Below, piece by piece: positions 8,408-17,322 of a stretch of 64,000 nt of DNA. Both the position numbers and the translations under genes were made by a program. Origin of the DNA: Cupriavidus basilensis. GTDB lineage: Bacteria > Pseudomonadota > Gammaproteobacteria > Burkholderiales > Burkholderiaceae. Where the stretch lies: positions 248,001 through 312,000 of the forward strand of contig NZ_CP010536.1 of assembly GCF_000832305.1 (NCBI RefSeq). The letters run 5' to 3'. Positions within the stretch are counted from its first letter, which is position 1. Every line of letters begins with the position of its first letter. Under the pieces are notes generated by a model, which saw only the letters and a program-made list of their open reading frames with translations, was not told the origin of the DNA and did not search any database.

Positions 8408-9341
8408 AGCTGCGCAGGCTGATCGCGTCGTCCGGCTCGTCGCCGGCGGCCACCGCGATCACGCGCTCGCGCAGCCAGCTATGGCCGGGATCGGCGTCAG
8501 TGCGGTCGTGCCAGATCAGGCTGAAACCAAAGCCCGGCAGGGGGAAGGGCGGATCGAACACCGCGAAGCGCGGATCCTCCTCGAACGCGGCCAGGCTGCG
8601 GCGCGCCGTGGTCAGGACCAGATTGGTGCCGGCAATCAGCGCCGGCGCCACGCTCCAGTGGGGCAGCACGCAGGCAATCTTGCGCCGCCCGCCCACCTTG
8701 GCCACGGCGGCGTCGATGGCATCCACGCGCTCGCTGTGGGTCGCCACCAGCACATGCGAGCGGGCCAGGTACGCCACCTGGTCAAGCTTGCCCAGGCCGC
8801 GCACCGTGGCCGCATCCACCATGCAGGCATAGGTTTCCTCGAACAGTTCCGTGCTGTGCACGCCTTCCGGGGGCTGCCCGAACACGCCCAGCGCCAGGTC
8901 GATCTCGCCGTCCGCGACCTTGGCTGTCATGGCTTCGCGGCTGGCCTGGCTGACCACCAGGTCGATGCCCGGGGCGATCTTGCGCACCGCGCGCAGCAGG
9001 CCGGGCAGCAGCGCCATGGCGCCGTAGTCTGACATGGCCAGGCGGAAGCTGCGGCGCGCCGTGGCGGGCTGGAAGCCGGAAGGCCCCAGCAGGATGCGCA
9101 CCTGCGCCAGCGCCTCGGCCAGCGGGCCCGCCAGTTCGTGGGCGCGCGCGCTCGGCACCAGGCCGCCCTGGCCGCGCACCAGCAGCGGGTCGTCCAGCAA
9201 CTGGCGCAGGCGGCCCAGCGCGTGGCTCACCGCAGGCTGGCTGAGGTGCAGGCGCAGGGCGGCGCGCGAAATATGTCGTTCGGCCAGCAGGGCTTCCAGC
9301 ACCACCAGCAGGTTCAGGTCGATACCGCGGAGATCATTCAT
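8406..9341 (-). CDS. LysR-family transcriptional regulator
   Basis: This 311-residue protein has an N-terminal winged helix-turn-helix (RHISRAALRLHLSQPAVSHALGRLR) and a C-terminal periplasmic-binding-like effector domain. It is divergent from the DUF606 transporter gene, so control of that gene is likely by the usual LysR arrangement. The start at 9341 (MNDLRGIDLN) matches typical family starts; ATG 9350 is an in-frame alternative. The effector is unknown. Confidence 0.9.
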   Translation of the reverse strand: MNDLRGIDLNLLVVLEALLAERHISRAALRLHLSQPAVSHALGRLRQLLDDPLLVRGQGGLVPSARAHELAGPLAEALAQVRILLGPSGFQPATARRSFRLAMSDYGAMALLPGLLRAVRKIAPGIDLVVSQASREAMTAKVADGEIDLALGVFGQPPEGVHSTELFEETYACMVDAATVRGLGKLDQVAYLARSHVLVATHSERVDAIDAAVAKVGGRRKIACVLPHWSVAPALIAGTNLVLTTARRSLAAFEEDPRFAVFDPPFPLPGFGFSLIWHDRTDADPGHSWLRERVIAVAAGDEPDDAISLRS

Positions 9342-9435
9342 GCGGCGCATATTAACGCTATGAAACGAGAATTGGTAATTCGCGGCACAATATTTCACAC
9401 TGAGGCATCCAATTTTTGGCGAAGGAGATGCCAAA

Positions 9436-9948
9436 ATGCATGGCCTCAATCACTTTTCGCCGGCGCTAGCCGGCCTCGTTCCTGTTCTGGTGGCCACTGT
9501 TTCCGGAGCGGTGATCCCCTTTCAGGCCGGCGCCAACGCCGCGCTCGGGCGCAGCCTGGGCCATCCGCTGTGGGCCACTGTGGTGTCGCTGCTGGTCAGC
9601 CTGGTGGTGGTGGTGCCGCTGCTGTGGCTGCTGAAGGTTCCGCTGCCCACGCTGGCGGTGGGCGGGCCGGGCTGGATGTGGGTCGGTGGCGTGGCGGGCG
9701 TGTTCTACATTACCGTGGCGCTGGTGCTGGCCCCGCGCCTGGGCGCCGGCGGCTTTATCGCGGCGGTGGTGGCGGGGCAGATGGTGGGCGCGCTGCTGCT
9801 TGACCAGTTTGGCCTGGCGGGCTTCGCGGCGCGCGCCGTGACGCCGGGGCGCATGGCCGGCGCCGCGCTGGTGGTGCTGGGGGTGGTGGTGATGCAGTTC
9901 GCCGCGGCGGGCGCGGCCAGCACAACGCCAGCGCAGGCGGCGAACTGA
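9436..9948 (+). CDS. DUF606 (YdcZ-type) DMT-superfamily membrane transporter
   Basis: This 170-residue protein is almost entirely hydrophobic, with five predicted membrane spans. GAVIPFQAGANAALGR near the N-terminus is characteristic of DUF606 members of the drug/metabolite transporter superfamily. The substrate is unknown. AAGGAG at 9421-9426 supports ATG 9436. It lies divergent from the LysR gene. Its stop abuts the converging stop of the CWC gene with no bases between (TGATCA). Confidence 0.85.
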   Translation: MHGLNHFSPALAGLVPVLVATVSGAVIPFQAGANAALGRSLGHPLWATVVSLLVSLVVVVPLLWLLKVPLPTLAVGGPGWMWVGGVAGVFYITVALVLAPRLGAGGFIAAVVAGQMVGALLLDQFGLAGFAARAVTPGRMAGAALVVLGVVVMQFAAAGAASTTPAQAAN

Positions 9949-10176
9949 TCAGCCTTTGGTTTGCGTCTGGCCGGCATCCTCGCGGCGGCGCGTCAGGCAG
10001 GCGGGGCACAGGCAGTGCTGGCCCGGCACGATCTGGCGGGCGGGCAGCAGCGGCTGGGTGGCGCACCAGCAGTGGGGCAGACCGGCGGCATAGCCGCAGA
10101 CAAAGCCGGCGCCGCAGGCGCTGCAATGCTCGATCGGGCGCAATTGCCCCGTCAGCACGGTGGCCGGGTCGCTCAC
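9949..10176 (-). CDS. cysteine-rich CWC-family protein
   Basis: This 75-residue protein fits the CWC pattern: CSACG, then FVCG, HCWC, and CLCPACL near the end, which together look like a zinc site or sites. The function of the family is unknown. The start is a GTG at 10176 that overlaps the stop of the zinc-finger gene by four bases (GTGA), indicating translational coupling with it and with the sigma factor. Starts further upstream would run through the neighbouring gene. Confidence 0.8.
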   Translation of the reverse strand: MSDPATVLTGQLRPIEHCSACGAGFVCGYAAGLPHCWCATQPLLPARQIVPGQHCLCPACLTRRREDAGQTQTKG

Positions 10177-10400
10177 GGCTTGTCCCTGGGCGGCTCGTCT
10201 TCCTGGCCCAGCCGGGACATGGCGGAGCGCATCAGCCGCATCTGGCCCGAAAAATTGGTGCACGCATCGCAAATGGCCATGTGTCCGCGCATGCGCACGC
10301 GCTCGAACCAGCTCAGTGGCCGGTCCATGCTTTCCATGGTCAGGTGGTGGATCTCGCGGCAGTTTGGCAGCAGCCGGCGGCGGGAGGGCGTATCAGGCAT
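10173..10400 (-). CDS. zf-HC2-type zinc-finger protein, probable anti-sigma factor
   Basis: This 75-residue soluble protein has a His-x3-Cys-x2-Cys motif (HMAICDAC) with an upstream Cys in LPNCREIHH, the zinc-binding anti-sigma (zf-HC2/ZAS) arrangement. There is no membrane segment, so it would act in the cytoplasm. It follows the ECF-type sigma gene by 90 bases and is coupled to the CWC gene. GAAGGA precedes ATG 10400. The anti-sigma role is inferred from domain and position. Confidence 0.75.
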   Translation of the reverse strand: MPDTPSRRRLLPNCREIHHLTMESMDRPLSWFERVRMRGHMAICDACTNFSGQMRLMRSAMSRLGQEDEPPRDKP

Positions 10401-10490
10401 GGCTTCCTTCGGTCGGAGAGGCGGTTTAGGGCCGGGGCGGCTTGCCTGGCTGCCCCGGCCTGCTTGCAAGGTCGGGCGAGCGTCGGGCGC

Positions 10491-11072
10491 TCACGCCTTT
10501 TGTCCAAACCAGTTCAGTTCCAGGCACTCGCGCAGGCGCATGCGGGCTCGGTACAGCATGACCCAGGCATTAGTCGTCGTGATCTCGAGTTCCTGACAGA
10601 TTTCTTCGGTTTCCAGCTCTAGCCATTCCCGCATCATGAAAATCCGGCCGATCTTGGCGGGCAGCTTGTCCACGCACAGTTGGAGGATCTCGAAGAACTC
10701 GCGGCGCTCCAGCGCGCGGTCCGGGTTGCCCCAATCGGAAGGTGGCGTATGGTAGTGGCCGTTCTTGGCGAACAGGGCGTCGAAGGCATCGATGTCCGAC
10801 TGCGCCTCGCCGTCCTCGTCGCCGCCGCCGCCCAGGGTCAGGCGCACTTCGCGCCGGCCGCTGCGCAGCGTATCGATGATCTTGTGCTTGAGGATGCCGA
10901 TGAGGTAGGTCTTCAGGGCGGACTGGCCGCTGAAGCGCTCCGGGTGTTCCAGCGCGGCCACCAGGGTGTCGGAGACGGTATCCTCGGCCAGTGCCTGGTC
11001 GCGCAGTTGCAGGCGGGCGAAGCGCAGCAAATGGGGGCGCAGGGCGCTAAGATCGTCGGGGTGCAGGCTCAT
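10491..11072 (-). CDS. ECF-type RNA polymerase sigma factor
   Basis: This 193-residue protein has sigma region 2 (LRFARLQLRDQALAEDT through LKTYLIGILKHKIID) and region 4 (LPAKIGRIFMMREWLELET followed by ITTTNAWVMLYRARMRLRE). A linker of about 40 acidic and Gly-rich residues separates them. It heads a three-gene minus-strand operon with a probable anti-sigma factor and a CWC protein. ATG 11072 (MSLHPDD) is chosen because the sequence upstream is repetitive and non-conserved. The inducing signal is unknown. Confidence 0.88.
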   Translation of the reverse strand: MSLHPDDLSALRPHLLRFARLQLRDQALAEDTVSDTLVAALEHPERFSGQSALKTYLIGILKHKIIDTLRSGRREVRLTLGGGGDEDGEAQSDIDAFDALFAKNGHYHTPPSDWGNPDRALERREFFEILQLCVDKLPAKIGRIFMMREWLELETEEICQELEITTTNAWVMLYRARMRLRECLELNWFGQKA

Positions 11073-11102
11073 TGTGTTGCCGCTATTCGGTGGCGATGCG
11101 AC

Positions 11103-11146
11103 TGTTGGACAGCTATTTGACAACGGCAGGACAACCGTTGGACAAC
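11103..11146. repeat. four 11-bp repeats upstream of the sigma factor gene
   Basis: GACAAC (GACAGC in the first copy) recurs at 11108, 11119, 11130 and 11141, exactly 11 bases apart, in four consecutive 11-bp units. The array is 31-75 bp upstream of the sigma factor start. One repeat per helical turn suggests a regulator that binds along one face of DNA. Confidence 0.6.
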
Positions 11147-11345
11147 TGTTGCGTGGATAGAACGCCATGGTGCGCCGCAGTACGCATGCACCGGTTTTGA
11201 CCCCCCGCTGCACCACCGTCTGCACGCGTGCGCCGCGGTTTCTTGTAAAATCGGCGCCTGCCGCGGCCGGAGGTGGCCTATTCGGGGTAAAAAGCCCCTT
11301 AACCCATGGTGCACCGCCGGTCAGAATTGCCATGATACCTGTTGA

Positions 11346-12284
<939 letters not shown>

Positions 12285-12294
12285 AACGCATCTA

Positions 12295-12335
12295 CGGCAG
12301 CGCGCGCCGCGCGCTGCCGCTTCACTTCTTTCTTC
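12295..12335 (+). terminator. probable terminator after argB
   Basis: CGGCAGCGCGC and GCGCGCTGCCG form an 11-bp perfect stem with a three-base loop, followed by a T-rich but interrupted run (TTCACTTCTTTCTT). It lies in the 55 bases between argB and the nucleotidase gene, so read-through may occur. Confidence 0.55.
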
Positions 12336-12339
12336 CCGC

Positions 12340-13320
12340 GTGCCCACTATTTCCCCGCCCTTGCGCCGCAGCCTGCGCGGTGCGCGCCGACGCCGCCCCG
12401 CGGGCGACAATTCCGGCCGCACGGTCTGGCTGTTCGACCTCGACAACACGCTGCACGACGCGTCGCATGCGATCTTTCCCGCCATCAACCAGTTGATGAC
12501 GGCGTATGTCGCACGCGTGCTGGGCTGTGACGAGGCCACCGCCAGTGAGGTTCGGGTGAAGTACTGGCAGCGCTATGGCGCGACGCTGCTGGGCATGATC
12601 CGCCACCACGATGTAGACCCGGCCGACTTCCTGCGCGCCGCGCATGATTTCCCCGAGCTGGCGGAGATGGTGCGGGTGCGCAGTGGCCTGGTCGGCCACC
12701 TGCGCCGCCTGCCCGGGCGCAAGATCCTGGTGACCAACGCACCGGAGCAATACGCGCGCGCGGTCATGAAGGTGGCTGGCATCCAACAGTGTTTCGAGCG
12801 GGTGGTCGCCATTGAGGACATGTGGGTGCACGGCCATCTGCGGCCCAAGCCGGACCGGCGCATGCTGCGCCGGTTGCTGGTGCAGCAGCGGGTGGCGCCG
12901 CACCGCGCGGTGCTGGTGGAAGACACGTTGTCCCACCTCAAGCGCTACGCGGGCACGGGCATTCGCACGGCCTGGGTGACGGGCTACCTGCGCACGCTGG
13001 CGCCATCGCGCCCGCACGACGTGCCGATGCCCGCGGGTTCCGCCGTGGCGGGCGCCAGCGGCGACGCCGTGCTGCGCAGCACGCTGGATGCGCAGGACCG
13101 GCAGCACACCGGCCACGCCGCGCAGGAACATTCAGTGACGCTGGTGGCGGCCGAGACGCAGGATCCGCCCGCGCTGGCGACTGGCACGACAGCGCCGCAG
13201 GCGCTGCCGGCATCGGCGCCGCGCGTGCGCGCGCGGATCGTAAATCGCCCCGGCTATGTGGACGTAAAAGTACAATCCATGCATCAACTCCAACGACGAA
13301 TGCGGAGAATCGGGTCATGA
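12340..13320 (+). CDS. HAD-family pyrimidine 5'-nucleotidase with long C-terminal tail
   Basis: The core (residues about 27-225) is a SdtA-like HAD phosphatase: LFDLDNTLHD holds the nucleophile Asp, LVTNAP is motif II, and VLVEDTLSH is motif IV. It probably hydrolyses pyrimidine nucleoside monophosphates. About 100 further residues are low-complexity Ala/Pro/Thr, ending in a basic segment VDVKVQSMHQLQRRMRR. The start is GTG 12340. The last codons overlap the slmA start by three bases, and the gene may contain the slmA promoter. Confidence 0.85.
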   Translation: MPTISPPLRRSLRGARRRRPAGDNSGRTVWLFDLDNTLHDASHAIFPAINQLMTAYVARVLGCDEATASEVRVKYWQRYGATLLGMIRHHDVDPADFLRAAHDFPELAEMVRVRSGLVGHLRRLPGRKILVTNAPEQYARAVMKVAGIQQCFERVVAIEDMWVHGHLRPKPDRRMLRRLLVQQRVAPHRAVLVEDTLSHLKRYAGTGIRTAWVTGYLRTLAPSRPHDVPMPAGSAVAGASGDAVLRSTLDAQDRQHTGHAAQEHSVTLVAAETQDPPALATGTTAPQALPASAPRVRARIVNRPGYVDVKVQSMHQLQRRMRRIGS

Positions 13321-13976
13321 TGCACAGTAACGGGCACCCATCGGGTGCGGCTCCGGCCGCCGCCGGGCAGGGCGCAGGCGCCGACGGGGCGCCGGCACGC
13401 AAACGCCCGCGTCCTGGCGAGCGGCGTGTGCAGATACTGCAGACGCTGGCCGGGATGCTGGAAGTGCCGCGTGGGGAAAAGGTCACCACCGCGGCGCTGG
13501 CTGCCAAGCTCAGCGTATCGGAGGCGGCGCTGTACCGCCATTTCGCCAGCAAGGCGCAGATGTTCGAAGGCCTGATCGGCTTTATCGAGCAGACCGTCTT
13601 CGGACTGATCAACCAGATCACCACCCAGGAAGAACATGGCCTGCGCCAGGCGCACGCCGTGGTGCGCATGCTGCTGTCCTTTGCCGAGAAAAATCCCGGC
13701 ATGACGCGCGTGCTGACCGGCGAAGCGCTGGTGGGCGAGCATGATCGCCTGCAGGAGCGCATCAACCAGGTAGTGGACCGGATCGAGGCCTCGCTGCGGC
13801 AGTGCCTGAAGATCGCCATCAGCCAGGGTGCGTTTCCGCCCGACGCCGATGTGCCGGTGCGCGCCGCGCTGATCGTGGCGACCGTGCAGGGGCAGTGGCA
13901 TCGCTATGCCAAGAGCGGCTTTCGCAAACTGCCCAGCGAGAATGCGGACGCGCAGTTGCGCGTGTTGCTCGGCTAG
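13317..13976 (+). CDS. slmA: nucleoid occlusion factor SlmA (TetR family)
   Basis: This 219-residue protein has an N-terminal TetR-type helix-turn-helix (VTTAALAAKLSVSEAALYRHFASK) followed by the SlmA dimer domain (FIEQTVFGLINQI; MTRVLTGEALVGE). It binds chromosome sites and blocks FtsZ assembly over the nucleoid. About 30 Gly/Ala/Pro-rich residues precede the HTH. The gene overlaps the HAD nucleotidase; ATG 13320, one codon later, is an equal alternative start. Confidence 0.9.
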   Translation: MMHSNGHPSGAAPAAAGQGAGADGAPARKRPRPGERRVQILQTLAGMLEVPRGEKVTTAALAAKLSVSEAALYRHFASKAQMFEGLIGFIEQTVFGLINQITTQEEHGLRQAHAVVRMLLSFAEKNPGMTRVLTGEALVGEHDRLQERINQVVDRIEASLRQCLKIAISQGAFPPDADVPVRAALIVATVQGQWHRYAKSGFRKLPSENADAQLRVLLG

Positions 13977-13994
13977 GTTGCGCCAGCGGTCATG

Positions 13995-14028
13995 AACAAG
14001 GGCAGGCTTGCGCCTGCCCTTTCTTGTT
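13995..14028. terminator. bidirectional terminator after slmA
   Basis: AACAAGGGCAGGC and GCCTGCCCTTTCTTGTT form a long stem around a TTGC loop, with A/T-rich ends on both sides. It serves slmA and the converging small membrane gene, whose stop codon touches its edge. Confidence 0.88.
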
Positions 14029-14260
14029 AGTCCGCGCAGGCGCGTACCGGCACGCGGCGATCGACTGGCCCGATGCGATCGAACCGGCGGCGCAGCGCAG
14101 CACCGAGCGCGGCAAACGCCAGCAGCGGCAGGCCGATCCACGCACACTCCAGCCAGAAGCGCGCAGCGCCAAACAGGCCCGCGCCGGCCAGCGGCAGCGG
14201 CCGCCGTCCCAGCACTGCCGCCAGCGCGAGTGGCGGGGCGCAATGAAGGTAGGTTGGCAT
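14027..14260 (-). CDS. small hypothetical membrane protein downstream of creD
   Basis: This 77-residue ORF starts 16 bases after creD and ends at the bidirectional terminator, as the last gene of a creBCD operon would. It has one or two hydrophobic segments (residues about 7-33 and 38-55) and a basic C-terminal tail. I do not recognise it. Position and GAAGG upstream favour a real gene, but high GC makes chance ORFs common. Confidence 0.5.
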   Translation of the reverse strand: MPTYLHCAPPLALAAVLGRRPLPLAGAGLFGAARFWLECAWIGLPLLAFAALGAALRRRFDRIGPVDRRVPVRACAD

Positions 14261-14276
14261 GGCGTTGCGCCTTCGA

Positions 14277-15710
14277 TCAGGCCGATGCCGGGGCCGCCGC
14301 GGCGGCGGCGTCGTCTTCGCCGGACGGGGCAGCAGGCTTGTCGCGCAGCGGCTGCCATGCGGCGCCCGCGGCGTACCAGTCGATGCGCCGGGTCATGACC
14401 ATGATGGCAGCCAGGATCACGAACATCAGCAGCGAGCCCAGCATCAGCGCATTGTCCTCCGACAGCAGCAGGCCATAGAGCGCGCCGTACAGCACCGTCA
14501 GCAGCGTGGCAAAGGCCAGCCCGCGCCGCCAGCTCTGCAGCACGAACGACAAGTAAAAACCCAGCAGCCCGATACAGGCACCGCTGGCCGCCAGGTAGGC
14601 CAGCGCGAACGAGATATGCTCGGACAGGCTCAGCAGCAACAGGAAGAACACCGCCAGCGCCAGGCCGACCAGCAGGTACTGGATCGCGTGGATGCGCAGG
14701 CGCTTGACCAGTTCGAACATGAAGAAGCCGGCGAAGGTCAGCAGCACGAACATGGCGCCGTACTTCACCGCGCGCTCCGCCTGCAGGTAGATGTTGACCG
14801 GGTCGATCAGCGTCACCGACACCGTTTCCAGCGTGCCGTCGCCCGAGCCAGCGAGCTGGCCGCGGGCCTTGGTGTTGTACGAGGTCACGCTCCAGTTGCT
14901 GCGAAAGCCCTGCGCGCTCACGCTGCGGGTGCGCGGCAGGAAGTCTCCGTCGAAACTCGGATGCGGCCATGCGGAATCGAGCGAGATGTCGTTCTGGTCG
15001 CCCACCGGGGTGAAGGCCAGCGACTGCGCACCCAGCAGCGGCAAGGCCAGCGAGAACGGCACCACGCGCCGTGCCTGCGCGGACCTGCCATCCAGGCCGG
15101 GCTTGACGGCCTTGGCGGGCGGCAGGTCGATCTCGGCGTGCAGGCCTTGGGACAGGCTCTTGAGCAGCGCGCCTTGCTCCAGCTTCAGCGCCTTGCCGTC
15201 CAGCTCGAACGCGGGCGCCGCCATCAGGCCGCGCGTGTCGCTGATGCCGATCGTGATGTACGGCTGGCCTACCTCAAAGCCGAAGTGGCCGGCCGAGCGC
15301 GGCAGCTCGGCCGGATCGGGCAGCGCGATGGTGCCCTGCCAGCGGCTTTGCATCTCGTACACCAGCACCTTGTGAATGCCGCGGTAGCGCTCGCTCGGCG
15401 TGATCTCGCCCTTGACCCGCAGCGTGGTGGGGAAGACCAGCATCTGCCCGGCCTGCGCCTGCAGCACGGTGGCATTCGGCCGCTTGGGGTCGCTGCTGTC
15501 CGTCACGCGCAGGATTTCCTTGTACGGCAGCACCAGCACCGGGCCGGTCAGGGTTTGCGGGCCGGCGTAGCTCTGCCAGACGCTGCGCACCGCTTCCTCG
15601 CGGTAGTGCTTGCGGTCCTGCACGGCGTTGCCCACGAGGTGCAGCGGGATCAGGATCAGCAGGATCAGGAACGCCGTGATGGCGGATTTGAAAAACAGGA
15701 TTCGGTTCAT
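14277..15710 (-). CDS. creD: inner membrane protein CreD
   Basis: This 477-residue protein has one N-terminal membrane span (residues about 7-28), a large periplasmic domain beginning with the conserved GPVLVLPYKE segment, and about six membrane spans in the last 150 residues. This is the CreD layout. CreD is strongly induced by CreBC and affects envelope integrity and colicin tolerance in E. coli. It is the third gene of creB-creC-creD here. Confidence 0.92.
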   Translation of the reverse strand: MNRILFFKSAITAFLILLILIPLHLVGNAVQDRKHYREEAVRSVWQSYAGPQTLTGPVLVLPYKEILRVTDSSDPKRPNATVLQAQAGQMLVFPTTLRVKGEITPSERYRGIHKVLVYEMQSRWQGTIALPDPAELPRSAGHFGFEVGQPYITIGISDTRGLMAAPAFELDGKALKLEQGALLKSLSQGLHAEIDLPPAKAVKPGLDGRSAQARRVVPFSLALPLLGAQSLAFTPVGDQNDISLDSAWPHPSFDGDFLPRTRSVSAQGFRSNWSVTSYNTKARGQLAGSGDGTLETVSVTLIDPVNIYLQAERAVKYGAMFVLLTFAGFFMFELVKRLRIHAIQYLLVGLALAVFFLLLLSLSEHISFALAYLAASGACIGLLGFYLSFVLQSWRRGLAFATLLTVLYGALYGLLLSEDNALMLGSLLMFVILAAIMVMTRRIDWYAAGAAWQPLRDKPAAPSGEDDAAAAAAPASA

Positions 15711-15801
15711 GGCGGCAGGCGCGCGGGAGTGACGATGCCGCTAGCTTAGGGTTGCCATGTGAGCCGCCGCGGAAGCCTGCGTGAAGCGATTCGCGCGATT
15801 G

Positions 15802-15837
15802 TGTGTTGAGTGTGAAGCGTGTGAGGCGTGTGAAGCC
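15802..15837 (-). promoter_or_regulatory. tandem TTCAC boxes before creD, candidate CreB-binding array
   Basis: On the minus strand TTCAC (one CTCAC) recurs every 9 bases in this 36-base array, with the motif TTCAC at complements of 15812-15816 and 15830-15834 and a further copy at 15781-15785. The E. coli cre tag is TTCAC-N6-TTCAC (11-base period). Here the spacer is four. The array lies 92-127 bp upstream of the creD start and just after the creC stop, the right place for CreB control of creD. Confidence 0.55.
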
Positions 15838-15838
15838 G

Positions 15839-17281
15839 CTACGCCGCAGGCAGCGTCAGCGTCGCGCACGCGCCACCCTCGGCGCGGTTGGCCAGCGTGA
15901 TGTCACCGCGATGCAGCGTGGCGATCTCGCGTACGAAGCACAGGCCCAGCCCGGTGCTCTTGTCTTGCCCGCCGGGGCGCGGCAGCGAATAGAAACGCTC
16001 GAACAGGCGCGGCAGCGCGTAATCGGGAACGCCGGGGCCGTGATCGCTGACGCGCACGGCGATCATGTTGGCGGGCGCATTGCCGTGCGCCACGCACACG
16101 TCGACCATACTGGCCGCTGGCGCAAAGTCGATGGCATTTTCCAGCAGGTTGCCCAGCGCCTGGTGCAGCAGGAACGGATCGCCCCTCACCACCGCTGCGG
16201 GCTGGCCCGGCGGCAGCAAGCGCAGCGTCAGGTCGCGCTGGCGGGCGCGCGGCTCCAGCTCATGCAGCAACTGCTCGATCAGCGGCTCCAGTGCAACCGG
16301 TGCGTGGGTCTCCAGGCTCTGGCGCTGCTCCAGCGCCGCGAGCGCCAGCAGCTTGCGGATCATTTCCTCAAGCCGCTGCGCCTGCCGCCGGATATTGGCG
16401 ACGAAGCGGTTGCGGTCGGCCGCCGGCATGTCCTCCTGCAGCAGCTCGGCGGCGCCGCTGATGGCCGCCAGCGGGCTCTTCATCTCGTGCGTCAGCGTGT
16501 GGATATAGTGCTCGACGTATTGTTTGTCCTCCAGCCGCAGGCGCATGCTCTCTACCGAGCGCCCCAGCTCGGCCAGCTCGCTGGCGCCGCGCAGCGGCAT
16601 CTCGGCGCGCTCGCCCGATGCCACGGCACGCGCGTAGCGCTGCAGGCGGCGCAGGCCGTGCACCAGCCACAGCGTGCAGGCCAGGCCGATCACGAACGCA
16701 CCACCCATCAGCAGCAGGCCGTTGAGCAGGATCTTGCGCTGGCTGCGCTCGATGAACGGCGCCATGGTCACATTGGGCTTGGCCACGGTCAGCACGCCGA
16801 TGGTCTTGCTGCCGTCGCGGATGGGGGCTGCCACGTGCATCACGGTGCTGGCGTCGTCGTCGGGGTTGGCGCGGGTGCTGCGCGCGCCGTACTCGCCGCG
16901 CAGCGTGCGGTAGACGTCGTTCCAGCGCGAGTAATCCGCACCCACGGCGGCCTCGCCGGAATCGAAGCGCACAATGCCGCGCTCGTCCGTGATGTAGATG
17001 CGGTAGCCCACAGCATCCTTGTGCATGCCCCACACATTGGCGTCGACCTTGTCCTCGCGCAGCCGGGCCAGGCGGCGCGCGAAGGCGCCGTTGGCAATGC
17101 GGCCGTTCTTCATGTCGTCGGCGGCCAGCACCGCCAGCACGTGGGCGGTGTCGACCAGCGTGTCTTCCATGGCCTGCCGCACACCGGGCTTGACCTCCTG
17201 CACGAACACCCGCAGCGTGAGGAAAGCCGCCAGCCCGACGATCAGGAAGAAGCCGAGGAAGATGCGAAGCCCGATATGCAT
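15839..17281 (-). CDS. creC: sensor histidine kinase CreC
   Basis: This 480-residue inner-membrane kinase begins with a membrane span (residues about 5-25), a periplasmic sensor domain, a second span near residues 185-205 and a HAMP region. The phospho-acceptor box is THEMKSPLAAI. The ATPase domain carries NLLENAIDFA and a G2 box in STGLGLCFV. It pairs with CreB, starting 41 bases after the creB stop. ATG 17281 (MHIGLRIF) begins the first span and is preferred to longer frames that would overlap creB. Confidence 0.92.
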   Translation of the reverse strand: MHIGLRIFLGFFLIVGLAAFLTLRVFVQEVKPGVRQAMEDTLVDTAHVLAVLAADDMKNGRIANGAFARRLARLREDKVDANVWGMHKDAVGYRIYITDERGIVRFDSGEAAVGADYSRWNDVYRTLRGEYGARSTRANPDDDASTVMHVAAPIRDGSKTIGVLTVAKPNVTMAPFIERSQRKILLNGLLLMGGAFVIGLACTLWLVHGLRRLQRYARAVASGERAEMPLRGASELAELGRSVESMRLRLEDKQYVEHYIHTLTHEMKSPLAAISGAAELLQEDMPAADRNRFVANIRRQAQRLEEMIRKLLALAALEQRQSLETHAPVALEPLIEQLLHELEPRARQRDLTLRLLPPGQPAAVVRGDPFLLHQALGNLLENAIDFAPAASMVDVCVAHGNAPANMIAVRVSDHGPGVPDYALPRLFERFYSLPRPGGQDKSTGLGLCFVREIATLHRGDITLANRAEGGACATLTLPAA

Positions 17282-17322
17282 GCGTGGCCGTGGGTGGGTT
17301 GGGATTAAGGTGGAAGCGGGGC

